Source: Kuschelorhynchus macadamiae (Eukaryota; Arthropoda; Insecta; Coleoptera; Curculionidae). From it: a stretch of DNA of 64,000 nt. Shown here one piece after another: positions 48,840 to 61,681 of the stretch. The stretch spans positions 62,001-126,000 of the forward strand of contig JAUTXW010002190.1 of NCBI GenBank assembly GCA_030620095.1, in the 5' to 3' direction. The notes beneath the pieces are model-generated. The model searched no databases. It was not told the DNA's origin and worked only from the letters and a program-made list of their open reading frames with translations. Position numbers and translations under genes: made by a program. Each line of letters opens with the position of its first letter. The first letter of the stretch is position 1.

Positions 48840-49400
48840 TCAAGATTCATATCGAGGAAAGTTCTGTGTGAAATTTACCGATTTTTGTTTTTTTACGCCA
48901 TCTTGAATTTGTACCGAAATTTTACCAGTTCATCCCTAGATAACACTTGATTTTTTTGCAAAATTTGCACTCAGCCGAATAACTATGGATGAACTTAAAG
49001 CCGCGACGAAAAGGAAAGGTATGTCAAAAGCAGGACGTTTCCATAGATATGATATGCAGACTTGTAGCCAACCGCGAATGAAATATGCACCGTTTTCATA
49101 GTTATTCGCATTTTTTCCTAGCATTAGATTCGTGTGCCACACTCTAGTTTGTTCAGACTGATTTTTGAAATATATTATTAGGCAGCCATTTTGTTTCGCC
49201 GTATTATACCAAAGTGTTATGGTTTTATTCCCATATGAACCTTCATTTTTGAGCACCATTTTAAGTTTATTGGAAAAGTAGTTTTTTAGCTTTCCTGCGA
49301 ACAGGCAAAGGGACGGGCAGACTGGCCGAAAAGGGAAAACATGCTTTTCGGCAAACTCAAAGATCTGTACAAAACCTGGGAGGGTGATTTTTTACATGAT
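48840..49400 (+). repeat. dispersed GACA-core repeat copy
   Basis: Starts with ATATCGAGGAAAGTTCTG. It contains GGCAGCCATTTTGTTTCGCC and a degenerate GAACAGGCAAAGGGACGGGC core. Confidence 0.7.
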
Positions 49401-49454
49401 TGCAATAAGCATAGGCTTTTTTTTCTAACATACATAATTTATCCAAAAAAGTGT

Positions 49455-50350
49455 TTTTTTTCTCTGGAGAAGGTACGTGGATAACACGTTTGTCATTTGG
49501 ACAGGTACAAAAAAAAAGTTGAACGAATTTTTAGACCATCTTAATTGGTTACAATAATATCAAATTTACTATTGATATAGAAAAAATAACTCATTTTTGT
49601 ATCTCACAATTTCTATCAAATTTACCGAAAATAAACAGAAACAGAACCCGCTAGTCCAATAGGTTCAAATCATTTCATATCTCATAAACTAGCATCGTTT
49701 AAATGCACTTTTACATATAATGTTCAGAATTCCCTTACTCCCTCTAGATTTTCAAATAAAAAAACAAATTGCAGTTAACAAGGGATACAAAGTAAAAACA
49801 ATTCAGAACTTGATTAATAAAAAATACAACAAATTGGTGAGACAGCTCTCTTGCTTAGAAACTTAGGTTTTTCAACTTGGAGAACCATCCAAATACATTA
49901 AAATTTCTTTCTTAGGTTCGATCTCAAACAAACTGAAAGATATACTTAAAGGTGTCTTCGACAGTTTTAGAATAGTTTTTACATAATTTTCCAATTTAAA
50001 ATCGATTCATGCTAAAAAAAAACCTCTTTTTGAACATAGCGGAGTTATCGTGCAACTCTTGTAATGCAAGATACGTCGGACACACCGGCAGACAGAACTA
50101 TCAAAACTCGAATTAAGGAACATCTCAACACTTTGAAATCACCATTTGACAAAGTTCAGCTTTTGGATTACTTTTGCGCCAGACGCTTCATTCTTTTGAC
50201 GTAAATGCTTCAGCATGCTGCACCATGTTCCCAAGGAAAGCAGCTCTCAGTTTTGGAAAATATTGAAATGACTAAATTAGAAATAAATCAAAATGTGTTA
50301 TGTTTAAATGATCCTATACACAACCATTTTAAAGATCCAACAAATTAACA
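49455..50350 (+). pseudogene. Penelope-like element relic (RT end to GIY-YIG region)
   Basis: The plus strand in broken frames reads RYVDNTFVIWTG (YVDN in place of YVDD, 49474-49485), then a block with FLDHLN and IEKNNSFLYLTI. Much further on is CNSCNARYVGHTGRQ (about 50050-50095), which fits the YxG half of a GIY-YIG endonuclease domain with its preceding Cys pair. It is followed by KTRIKEHLNTLKS and a C-terminal KAALSVLENIEMTKLEINQN. A reverse transcriptase followed by GIY-YIG is diagnostic of Penelope-like elements. Many stops. It lies between two copies of the dispersed repeat, so it probably landed within one. Confidence 0.75.
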
Positions 50351-50509
50351 CGATTGTTCAGATGAATGATTGCGTCCATTTTGCTCCATTTTCCCCAACT
50401 TTTATGTATGTTAATTTCATAGATAAACTTACGGACAGATATCTATACACCTTTATAAAATTTGGATTCAGTCTTATTTCTTAAAGGCTTGCCTTTAATG
50501 TATAATGTA

Positions 50510-50870
50510 ATACAATTTTACCCGGAACTTCCCTCGTTATAATTTTTTTCTATTTGTTAGGAATAGTGAAGTGTTACCCAATTTGGTTCAGTACATAGTC
50601 AGAGTATATATTTGTTACACATACTGTATTTTCATTTTTGTTTGTTCCATCATATTGGATTCCTTTGGGCATAACAAAATAAATCTAATAAATAGTTTTT
50701 ACATTGACACATACCGCCATTTTGCTACGTCATATTGAATTCTTACCAGTTTATGCCATTTTCACATCTTATTTTTCTGCAAAATCAATTGAACAATATT
50801 TTTTTACATTGATTTTTTTAAAAAAATTATTTGGCCGCCATTTTGTTTCGCCACCTTAAATTCAAACCCA
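50510..50870 (+). repeat. dispersed GACA-core repeat copy (terminal part)
   Basis: Starts with TTACCCGGAACTTCCCTCGT, the reverse complement of the terminus at 28.87 kb. It contains TACCGCCATTTTGC and GGCCGCCATTTTGTTTCGCC. Confidence 0.75.
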
Positions 50871-51905
50871 TATTATCAGTATTTACCTACTCCGCTGGTC
50901 CGTAGATTCTTCCCAGACATTAAGTTTCTAACTGGTTTTCGTTATCGATCCTCTTGTCGTTATGTTAAAGTGGCGTATTATTTGGGGTTAGGATCCAGTA
51001 AAAAAACAGAAGTCTTTTTTAAAATGTCTATGTTTCGTAACTTTATAGTTGCACCCTCAGGACACAGATATAATATCCTACATGAAACCCATACTATCAG
51101 TCTTTACTTACTCCGTTGGTCTGCAACCAACTAACCCCAAATAATACACCACTCTAACAACAAGAAGAGCGTTAGCGAAAACCATTTAGAAACTTAATAT
51201 GTGGGAAATATCTACAACGGAGTAGCTAAAGACTGATAATATGGGTTTCATGCAGGATATAAAATCTATGTGTCCTGAGAATGCAATAATAAAGTTGCAA
51301 AACATCGACAATTAAAGAAAAAGACTTGTTTTTATTACTAGATCCTAATCCCACATAATACACCATTGTAGCATAAATACAAGAGGATCGTTTAAGAAAA
51401 CTATTTGGAAACTTAATATCTGGAAAATATATAAATAATACACTACTAACATAACAACAAGGTGATCGTTAACGAAAACCATGAAAACATAATATCTGGG
51501 AAATATCTGCAGACGAACGTAAAAAAGACTGTAAAGCTAGTAAGTAAAGACTGATAATATGGGGTTCATCCAGGATATAAAAACTATATGTGTCCTGAGG
51601 ATGCAACAATAAAGTTGCGAAACATCGACTACTTAAAAATAGACATTTGTTTTTTTACTGGACACTAATCCCAAATAATACACCACTGTAACATAATAAC
51701 GAAAACCATTTAGAAACTTAATATCTAGGAAATATCTACGGACCTATAGAGTAGGTAAACAGTGATCTAATGGCTTTCCTTCAGGATATAGGTTCTATAT
51801 ATATGTATCCTGAGAATGCACAAATTAAATTCCGAAGCGTCGATAATTTAAAAAAAACTTGTTTTTTTTTTCTGGATCTTAACCCCAAATAATACACCAC
51901 TCTAA
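50868..51905. repeat. short array of ~225-bp repeat units, first unit inverted
   Basis: One unit in reverse (about 50870-51130) is followed by three to four in forward orientation (about 51132-51905). Shared blocks are CCAAATAATACACCACT, AACTTAATATCTGG, GACTGATAATATGG, TGTCCTGAGAATGCA and AAGTTGCRAAACATCGA. The units are diverged and partly truncated. No coding capacity. Confidence 0.85.
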
Positions 51906-53070
51906 TAATGTTTTTAACATTGTTTAGCCATATTGGATTTTAACCAAAATATTACCAGGTCATCCTCATATGACCCTTAATTTTTGACCAAAATTTGAAG
52001 TTAATCGGGTAAGTAGTCTTAAAGCTATGTCGCGAACTGACAGACTGACAGATAAAATAATATTTTTTGGCGTTTAGCGACGTTAAAACGCAAAGATCTG
52101 TAAAAGTGAGAAGGTGACTTTTTTCACGCTTAAAAACATTTTATTTGGCTGCCATTTTGTTCGATCATCTTGAATTAGTACCACGATTTTACTAGTTGAT
52201 CCCTGTACCACAATAAGTTATGACAGATAAATTGGATGATTAGTTTTGTAATAATAATTTTTTAATATTTCACTAAGGCGTCATTTTGTTTCGCCATATT
52301 TGATTTTTATCAAAATCCTACCAGGCCATGCTCATATGACCCTTAATTTTTGACCAAAATTTTAAGTCAATCGGGTTAGTAGTCTTTAAGCTTTTCCGCG
52401 AACTGACAGACAGATAGAAAGACCAACAGACAGACCGACGGAGTTCATAAAACATATATTTTAGCATCTAGCGACGCTAAAACGTAAAGATGTGTGAAAA
52501 GGGGGTAACTTTTTCACGATTACAAACATTTTATTTGGCCGCCATTTTGTTCGGTCATCTTGAATTAGTACCACTATTTTCCTAGTTGTTCCCTATGCCA
52601 TATTTAGTTATGGTACACAATTTGAAATCAAACCGTTAAGCAGTTTTTTCAGGTTGAATTTTTAAATATTTTATGAAGCCGCCATTTTGTTCTGCCATCT
52701 TGGATTCGCACCAAAATGTTATCAGTTGATTCCAACATAATACTTGATCTTTTTGCAAAATTTCAGATAAATTGGATGAGTAGTTTTTTAATAATAATTT
52801 TTTTACCATTTCACTAAGCTGCCATTTTGTTTCGCCATATTGGATTTTCACCAAAATGTTACCAGGTCATTCCCATATGACCCTTAATTTTTGACCAAAA
52901 TGTCAAGTCAATCGGGTAAGTAGTTTTTTAGCTACGCCGCGAAGAGACAGACAGACAGACAGACCGACGGAATTGAGAAAACATGTTTTTCGTCATCTGG
53001 GGACCCTGAAACGTGTAGATCTCGGAGAGTGATTTTTTCACGATTACAATACTTCCCTTTTACGAGGGAA
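51906..53070 (+). repeat. dispersed GACA-core repeat, tandem cluster
   Basis: About three tandem units. The GCCATTTTG block recurs near 52150, 52545, 52680 and 52820. The GACAGACAGACAGACCGACG block is best at 52947-52968. It ends at CAATACTTCCCTTTTACGAG (about 53046-53065), a self-complementary terminus. Confidence 0.85.
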
Positions 53071-54982
53071 GAAAAACATAAACTTGCTTACTATATTTTA
53101 TTATATTAACTATCTTAAATTGACACTTCCGAATTCTTTTTAGCGCATGGAACATGTTTTACCGCCAACTTTTGACATTTTAGATTGTTTATGTTCTCTA
53201 ACCTCAGTATTATATTTTATGAATTACCTAGGGCATTGTATATTTAACTTTAAAAAGAGCACTGTTATGTTTTTGTGAAATGTGTGAAATTGGTATTTGT
53301 AAGTGCAAAATCTATTATTTTTCATATTTTCTAGCTTGATCCTTATCATTGACAGATTCTATAATTTTATTCTCGACAATGGCTGTTGGGCAGAAACGCG
53401 TCGGATATTCTTTAATAAAAATATTTTGTGAAGTACTGGATATGTTTATCTTTCAAGAACTTACAATAATACTTCCCTCTTATGAGGAAGGAGAAAGCCA
53501 ACCACTCAATGTGGCCATAAACTACCAGTTTTAAGCTGTCTTTAGATCTTTACTTCACTTATATCGTGAGACAGTAATTTGTCTATTAAGTTTAATATAA
53601 TTTCATAATTTTCTAAAGTCCGATTGCTGCTACGGTTATAATTTACGTTATATAGTACAACTCCCAAAGCGCTTATATTTGGCTTCAGGCCTAGCAAATA
53701 GATTTCGGGGAAAAGTCAGATATCGTATGGATTAAACTGCGCGAAGATGAACTTCAGATAGAATGTAGACTGCTTGAAGATAATATATGAGCTTTTATAA
53801 ATCACTCGTTTGAACGTTCAATGTAAATTTACGAATGATAAAAATATTATTTGAAACTATAAAGAAATTTATGTTCTGCTGTTAACTATTCATCATGGGT
53901 TTGCTAAAATTAGGCTATGAATATTTACATGTTACTTGAGAGACTCTCCAAAGATGTAAAAACCTTTTTTTCTCTACAATCCTTATAAAAATATTAAAAA
54001 ATTTACAATCCGTAAAACCTGAAACTGACGCTTCACACGGCTTAAATATTTCATTAGGCCGTCACATTTTTCTGCCAAATCGGATTCGCTTCAAAATTTT
54101 ACTAACTCGACTATACAGCGTGTTTTATTAAGTTAAAGCTGATATGGAAAACTTTTTAGTTTGTAATTTTTAATTTTATTACTAACTAATTAATATTCTT
54201 TACAAAAACTACGCAATCTGTATTTTTTTGGCCCTGAATACATATTTATGGCGGGCAATTTATTTTCTTTGCTGGCGGTTAAGTTTGTTCTCTGTTATTA
54301 TTTTAGCACCTTTTATTGTTACATGGCCGCCCTTAATTGCTTCAATGCTGCGAGATAACAATTTCGTTATTTGAAATATGTTTCAATTAAAGCAATAATA
54401 TCATTAAAATGAATTGGTATTCCGCCAGTATTAGTAGACTAATGTTATAGTCTACCAACTTAAAATGTTGTTATTTCTTGCTACTGCTAGTAAAAATAGG
54501 AGTGAGGCTCATTGGATCCGGAATAACGTTTAGAAAATTGTGCAAATTTTTTAAACCCGCACATGAACAATTTCCAAAGTTATTAACAAATTAAGATAAA
54601 AGGAAGAGTTTAGTTTTTTGCAAATCATTCAGAAAATATTTATATTTAAGGAATTTTTAATAAAATATTCGTAAAGAGGAAAAGTTTTACTCTAGGAACT
54701 CTATCTCTATTATTAATATTTCTGATTTAACGTTGAAAATAGAGCTCCGTTCCATGAGCGCTAAGCTGTTAGGATGCTATAAAACCGGTCATAACGAACA
54801 GAAAATAACTATTAAATATTAATTATTTTTAAAAAATTATGATATTATCTAGACACATAAAGAAAAATTTTTTAGCTTTTTATTAGCTTCAGTAATTAGT
54901 AAATAATAGGTTATAACAATTAACAATATCGCAGTGTCATAATCTCATACACTGAGGGCATAAGTCCGCCACCTTCCACCTA
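53071..54982. other. unassigned AT-rich DNA
   Basis: No gene recognised. A scrap of the dispersed repeat lies at about 54050-54110, and a CTTCCCTCTTATGAGGAAG palindrome at about 53473-53491. Confidence 0.5.
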
Positions 54983-56710
54983 ATTTTGAACCGCTATGTT
55001 TTTTGTAACGAAATTTGAACGATAATATATGAGCAAATTTCTCATTTAAAAAAAAGACATCTTTAAATGTCCAGAAGACAGCTGGGAGCAGTTGCGACAC
55101 TTTTTTTTATGGAAGTGGGGTCGAGTGAGCTATCGTTTTAAAGGTATTTTTATTTTCAGTTCAACCCCCGATTTTGAAAATATTTAATTCAGCAGTTTTC
55201 AAATGATGACCAATGACAATGTTTCGTAATGGAATCATTTTTATACTTTTGGGATATTTTTTTTGACGTTACCTAAGTTATACTAAGTGAACCACGAAAA
55301 ATGAAAATGAAATGGTGAATATTTTATTAAAACAATATAACAATTAATAAAAAACTGATAAAACGAATATTTAAAAACTGAAACAAGCAGAAAAAGAAAA
55401 ACTTCAAATTTTCATTTAAATAGATGTTATAAAGGCCCGTCTTGCATCTATTGACAAGTGAATTCTCCCCTCACATTATGGAGGGTTTCAGGGTTTACTC
55501 CTGAACACACGTAGAAAATTCGTTCACCCAGTTCGTTCAGAGCCCTATAGAAAATAATCAAGTGGTGTGAGATCTGGCGAGTGAGCTAGCCATTCTGTCA
55601 GACCTCGGCGACCAATCCGGATAGGTTGCATCCAAGTAATTTCTGGTATCTCTAAAATAATATAGCGTGGCACCGTCCTATTGAAACATAAGACCAAAGT
55701 GGAACTTACATGGGTTTTCAGCAACAATATCATCAATAAATGGAGTAATGGTATTTTGCAGCATTCGAAGATATATGGAACCGTTTAAATTTCCTTCTAA
55801 AAATATGGGAACCTATGATATGGTCACCCAAAATACCCATCTACAATTATTTTTCATTTCGGAAAAAGGTGCTCTCATCACTAAAACAAATATGGCGCAT
55901 ATAATTGGGATTTACTGTGATCCTTTCTGTCATAATATCGCAAAACTAACTCGCCTGTCAGGATCATCTTTGGTTAATTCGTGGATAATTCTGATTTCAT
56001 AAGGATGAAGTTTATTGGATTTTAAAATGTTCTTAACGCACGAACGCGATATATTGCAAGTCTCAGTTACTTGCTTAGTACATTGTCTAGGATTTACGAT
56101 CATTTCAACTACGAACTGAACTCACACGTTTTCGGTAATTTTGGTCCTCCTAGATCTGGGGCAGCTTTTCCCTATTACATGAAATATTGACAATAAATTC
56201 TGAAAGTATTTCCTGCACATTGATCGTTCCGGTAAGTCTTCATTGATGATGCCAACTGCAGCGTGATGATTCCGGTTAGCCTCGCCAAAGATGATACTGC
56301 TTCGATTTTATATTCTAAGGAACGAGCCATGTCAATTAAATAATATATCCGGAAACTTGTAGAACACTTGAAAAGCACGTTTCAAAATGTCAAATATCAG
56401 AAAACCAAGGCAACGACGATTAATTATTGCACATTGTAGAACACAGTGCAGCATGAAACCACGTATCAGAAAATCAAATTTAAAATTGTTATTGGTCATC
56501 ATTTGAGAACTGCTTAATCAAATGTTTTCAAAATCGGGGGTTGAATTAAGACTAAAAAGGCCTTTAAAACGATGTTTCACACGACCCCCCTTCCATTTAA
56601 AAAAAGTTTCGAAACTTTTTCTTTTTTTAATTAATTTTTTTTCAGAAAAGGATAATTTGCTCATATATTATCGTTCCAAATTTCGCTGCAATATACGGAG
56701 CGGCTTAAAC
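54983..56710 (-). mobile_element. mariner-like element with ~230-bp terminal inverted repeats
   Basis: Arms 54983-55220 and 56485-56710 are inverted copies, sharing AACGATAATATATGAGCAAA and CAAATGATGACC-type blocks. TA dinucleotides flank both ends (54981-54982 and 56711-56712), the expected Tc1/mariner duplication. The outermost bases read TTTGAACCGCT and TTTAAGCCGCT. About 1.26 kb between the arms holds a decayed transposase. Confidence 0.85.
55430..56400 (-). pseudogene. Tc1/mariner-superfamily transposase relic
   Basis: The minus strand from about 56400 leftwards gives an N-terminal DNA-binding region. Then come IHELTKDDPDRRVSFAIM and CFSDESTFFRNEK (first catalytic Asp context, about 55850-55890), MGILGDHIIG, and finally IGRRGLTEWLAHSPDLTPLD (55560-55620). 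The last is the conserved block ahead of the third acidic residue in this group. Stops and shifts interrupt it, and the QDGAPPH-type segment with the second Asp is degraded. It cut and pasted the surrounding element when active. The exact DDxD subgroup cannot be set from this copy. Confidence 0.8.
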
Positions 56711-58479
56711 TAACTATACTATACTAACTGTATAGTTGTGGTAACGTCTCTATGAGCGAAGTAAATTTAGTGGCTTTTGTTTAACAATTAGACGATTCGA
56801 AATATGATAAATAATTATCAAAATTTAGCTGTGACTTCCCGGAAAAATCATTCCTTGGTATACAGTAAGGTACTTTTATTTTGAAGGTACAAATAGAGTT
56901 TATATGAAATATTTCATTAATTTTTTTCGAGTTTTTTTTTAGTTTGACTCAGATACTGAATTTAGTTGACAAATGAATAATTTGAATTTTTCGTGAATTT
57001 CGGCATTCATTTCTCCGAGTTTAAATGGAAATGGAATTTTTGAATAATATCGGTTTTAGGGATCCTAGTTTAACTATTTAATTAACATAATTTTATTAAA
57101 TTACTTTATTAGAGACCTTCACTTAAACAAAAAAAAGGAATACGACTAAAGCCCGCTATTCACTATTCAGTGATTCGTCTGCATAGTGTGAAGGGTCAGG
57201 TTCATCCGTTGGATACGTTCCGCGGCGATTCAGTCTGTTAGGGGGATAATCAAGTAGGCTTAGACTTCGGCGAATCATTCGTCCGAATTAAATCTTCTGT
57301 TTTTGTGTATTTTCGAACATGAAATTCATGCGAAAATATCAAATAAAAATTGATGAAAGTATGGATGAAATATTCATGTTGGATCAAATTTGGCTGTGGA
57401 TTCTTTTGTATTATTTAAAAATTTCACGTTTCACTCAAATTATAGATAACAAAATAAGCATGGTCGAAATAAAATTAGGATGATATGAGATAACAGTCGA
57501 TTCTGATACAGCAAGGCCATTAGTAACTGGTAGGTATCTGATATTTTTATATTATTTATCTGTTATATATTTGAGCAATAATTTATTGATAAATTAAAAA
57601 ACAGCATATAACCAAGAAATATTGTAACCAATCTGTTTGATTGAATTCCGGCTCATTTTAAGATATATGTTTTGAAAAGGGCAGTTGAAATGTACAAATT
57701 ATTTATTTTCGGTAATTTTCTCAATAAAATTATTATTATTATTATATAGATTACGAAGGTTAAAATGTAGCACTAGAAGGAAATTTCAAACAAACATACT
57801 TATTTTATTTTATTTTTTTTAATTAAGGCAATTCTAAAACAATGCCAATGCCAATACGCAGGTATTCATGTTGTTTATAAAATCCTAATATTTTTATGCT
57901 GGTAAACGTCTATGAATCTTTTAGAGAAACTCTTTCGTCGCGAAAAGACGTCTCAGATTTTAAATTAAAAATATCATATCACTTAGTTCTCCAAAAATGC
58001 ACTGATCGACATCTAAGCCACATATTTTCATTGCTTCGTTAAAAGTTGATCTTTTAGTACAAATATTATTAGCTCTTCAGCAACAAATAATTAAACTAGG
58101 ACTCCTAAAACTGATGTTATTCGAAAATTCCATATCTAGTTACACTCGATGTTTAAGAAAATATTCAAATTAAGTACTCATTTGTCAACTAGGGATGTTA
58201 ATCGCGAGGAGTTTTTCTAACCCCGAAATTTTCGAGATTGCTTGCATAATTCAGGGATTAAATCCCAGAATTAGACATGAAAAAAAAAATTGCAATATCA
58301 TTGATTAACTTTTATTCTAATAAGTTAAAACGCAGAAATTAATCATGCAGTGAAATGTTTAAAAATAAATATCTCGAAAGTGCATCTAAAGCTTCGTCTC
58401 TAAACCTCGAACGTATTTTGTTGCATAAAAACCCTGCGGGACGAAAGTATCTTTCAGGTTCCACGCTTGTCCGTTTGTG
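56711..58479. other. unassigned AT-rich DNA
   Basis: Nothing recognisable. A short TTATTATTATT run lies near 57729-57745. Confidence 0.5.
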
Positions 58480-58715
58480 CCACCATTTTCTTCCGTCATA
58501 TTATCAAAAGGTTACCTTTTTATCCCCATATTGACCCTTGATTTTTAGACCAAAATTCAAAGTAAATTGGAAAGTAGTTTGGGGGCTATGTCACGTACAA
58601 ACAGATCGACACACCAACGAAAAGGGATTTAAGGACTCTAAAACTCAAAGATCTGCAAAAATATTACATCGTGATTTTTTTCACGATTACATTACTTCCT
58701 TCTAATGACGAAAAA
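58480..58715 (+). repeat. dispersed GACA-core repeat copy, degraded
   Basis: Recognisable by CCCATATTGACCCTTGATTT, GGCTATGTCACGTACAAAC and the terminus ATTACTTCCTTC. The GACA core is reduced. Confidence 0.65.
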
Positions 58716-59668
58716 ATTAGTCTATAACTTAAAAAATAGTAACTAAATTTAATTTATAAGTGTTTTTAGTTTATTTTATGTTATATATCAAGGTAGGAAT
58801 TTAGGAATAAATTTCACTTAAAATATCGCTAAGTCATCTAAGGACACCAGCAAAAAATATAAGGATATAAACTCCTGTTAAGGAAGCCACCCTTTTGTCC
58901 ACTGATAGCAATCAATTTCTACGTCACGCTTTAGACGAGCGCTCCGAAAAAATAAAGCACAAAGGTGTTATGAATATTTTCAAATATTTATCTTTGTGAA
59001 GACGACTCACCTGGGGCTGAATATTGGGTTTTCCGACTGATAAATATTTATACAGGTTTGGCCGGATCAGAAAATATTTGAATTTCGACAATGAACTGTC
59101 TTTAAGATCTGGATAGAGTCCCCAGATACTTGATAAAAATTTATAAATTCTATTTAGCGACGAAGTAAAAAAAAAATATTATTTAGCAAACATAGTACTT
59201 CTCTATACATGCATGTTCATCACTGATTTTCTTAAATGGAGGTTTATATTCAGGAAATATAGGAAGCATCATAATCGAAATATTAATATTTGCATATTTA
59301 AGATCGACTCTTGTATTCTCTATGGACTACCTTGTATAGTGGAAATTTAAAAAATGACATTGTGTTATGGTTTGGTTTTTTTTATTAACCCGCCTTTAAA
59401 CAAAAAAATATTTTTTTTGTGACTGCTTCATATCTCCAGGCTACCTTGAATAATTAAAAAAATATATTTGTATATAAAAAAAAGAAGAAATGTGATGTGT
59501 TTCACCATTTGGTAAAAAAGCTTAAAGCTCCTGAATTAGTTTTTTTTTCGTTTTTCAGGGGACTGTTTCATCCTTCGCCGAGGGCTATTTTGTATAAAGA
59601 AAAAAACATGTTTTTTTGTACAAAAGGATAAAATAAGTTTAACATATTTCACTGTTAGGAATGCTGCT
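58716..59668. other. unassigned DNA
   Basis: No feature recognised. A short (TA)n at 59669-59692 leads into the Penelope-like element. Confidence 0.5.
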
Positions 59669-59692
59669 GAAATATATATATATATACATATA
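59669..59692. repeat. (TA)n at the Penelope 3' junction
   Basis: A short TA run with one TACA interruption, directly outside the Penelope terminal sequence, as at 38279-38341. Confidence 0.8.
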
Positions 59693-61010
59693 TTTGATGT
59701 GTTTTCATTCCGGGTGGACATCCGTTCATCAGTCTCGTTCTGAAAAGAATAATTTTGCAGGCGTTTCGCCAAAATCGCATTTGGCATTTTCGAAGCTTCT
59801 TGTTTGGCGTCCTATTGAAGACTGAAAGTGTTAGTGACAGCGGAGCTTCCTTTTATACCCCCATCCTTGGCCGAAGGTTATGTCTAAACGGTCGTGCGTC
59901 ATTGTTTATATTATCGGGACATTGTTGTTGGACTAATACCGCTTGATTTTCTGTGGTTTTTGGTTTATGTATGATTGAATTCCATATTGCTGGTAACTTT
60001 AATGATTTCTCCGTTTTATTCAAATCACCCTGTTTTTCTATTTCTCTGGCTTCTCGGATTATTCTGGTCCTATAGTACTCTATATTGGCAATCTCCTTAC
60101 ACCCTTCGAAGTTTATTTTGTGGCTTGTTTCCTGATAATGTAAAAATAAGACAGAGGTGGTTTGTTTATTTCTGATGTTGACTTTATGTTTTTCTACTCT
60201 TACTGATATTCATCTGTTTGTTTGTTCAACATACAACTTTTCACAGTCCTGGCAGGGGATGCTCTATACTCCGTGGTTTTCCAATTTTATTTTATCTTCT
60301 GGATTTCCAAGAAGTTTACCTATGGTTGTTTGTGGCTTATGAATTGTTTGTATATTGTGTTTTCTAAGAATCCTGCCAATACGGTCTGTGATACCTTTTA
60401 CATATGGTGGGATTACTTGTTGTCTTCCGGGTTCATAATATTTGCTGTTTGTTCGGGAAACGTGTTTGTTAATGGCTTTCTCTATTGAATGCTTTGTGTA
60501 ACCGTTTTTCTTTAAAGCACTAGATATTATATTAAGTTCATCATGTCTCGTTTGTATATTAGTTAATCGCGCGGATCTAGATATGAGGGTATTGGCCACG
60601 GCTTGAATTTGTGCTGGATGATGGTGTGACCCAGCATTCAAATATCTGACAGTATGTGTTAATTTTCTATAAACGGTGTATTCAATGTATCTATTGTCCC
60701 GTTTTGTAAGCAGAAGCCTAAAAATGGGAATTTGTTGTTTTCCTATTACTCTAGTGTAATTTGTATTTTAGGATGTATTGAATTTACGTGAGTTATAAAG
60801 TTGTCAAGTTCTGCATTACCGTATTACCATATGATAAATATGTCATCCACGTAACGGAGCCAAATTTTGGGCTTTAGATTTGCTTTCTCAAGAGGTTCTT
60901 TTTCGAAGTATATCATAAATAGATTGGCCACCACTGGTGATGATCAGGATCCCATTGGAACTCCGTCTATTTGTTTGTACATGTACCCGTTAAATGAGAA
61001 ATAAGTATAG
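59693..61010 (-). pseudogene. 5'-truncated Penelope-like element (reverse transcriptase and GIY-YIG endonuclease)
   Basis: The minus strand starts near 61010 inside the reverse transcriptase with YMYKQIDGVPMGS and, after a stop, SPVVANLFMIYFEKEPLEKA. The catalytic RYVDDIFIIW follows (YVDD at 60842-60853). After an in-frame stop, an open frame 60641-60264 (125 codons) carries the linker, ending HGV just before TAG 60264-60266. That stop replaces the Tyr of GIY. Behind it the same frame reads SIPCQDCEKLYVEQTN, the Cys pair and a YIG half altered to YVE. A conserved C-terminal helix (EYYRTRIIREAREIEKQ) follows. The terminal non-coding region with GGCGAAACGCC and CATTCCGGGTG ends at (TA)n. Dead copy. 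Confidence 0.88.
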
Positions 61011-61681
61011 GTATAAAAGCAATATGCTTTTTTGTTCATAAAAGACAACAAATGAAAAAAAAGAAAAAGATTTTGTGTTACATGGAATTGGTCAGGTCTT
61101 TTAACCATCATGACTCATTGTTATCGGCCTAAATGTTTCCCAAAGTTGATCCCCTAATTAATGTCTCGTTTAACGTTAAATTATAATTAAGAATTTTAAA
61201 ACTTCTTGAGATAAAGTTGACCTTAATAAATATTGTTGGCTATTTCGCAACATAAGCTAACAGTTATTAATGTTATAAGGATCAAAATAACGATCATTAT
61301 GAGCCTAGCCGTGAATATTATTAGGCGAGGCGTCGACAGAGACTGATACCACGGGCGGCATCAATTGAGTCAAACATTGTGCAAATTTCGGTAAAAAATA
61401 TTCCCGAATGGCAGTCCTTGCTTCGTTGTTTCAGGACTATAGTGAATCCATTACGACCATTTTTACCCCTTCTAGGGGTTGAACTTTCAAATTTTAAATG
61501 CAACTGTATATCGAATTTTACCTTATTTTCGAAGCCTTTAAAAGACAAACATTTGTGCTCAAACCAAAGGTCTCTATCTCGACCAGTTTCGAATGGTAAG
61601 TAATGGTAGTAGTAAAAGTGGGGGGCACGAAGCCAGGCAGGAAGGACTAAAAGGCCCTTATCACCATCCCGTGTCCACCCA
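61011..61681. other. unassigned DNA
   Basis: No motif recognised. Overlapping short frames on both strands at 61321-61603 are unassigned. Confidence 0.5.

Noticed and set aside
52636..52854. Short minus-strand frames in the 52-kb repeats
   Set aside because: They fall within the dispersed non-coding repeat and vary between units.
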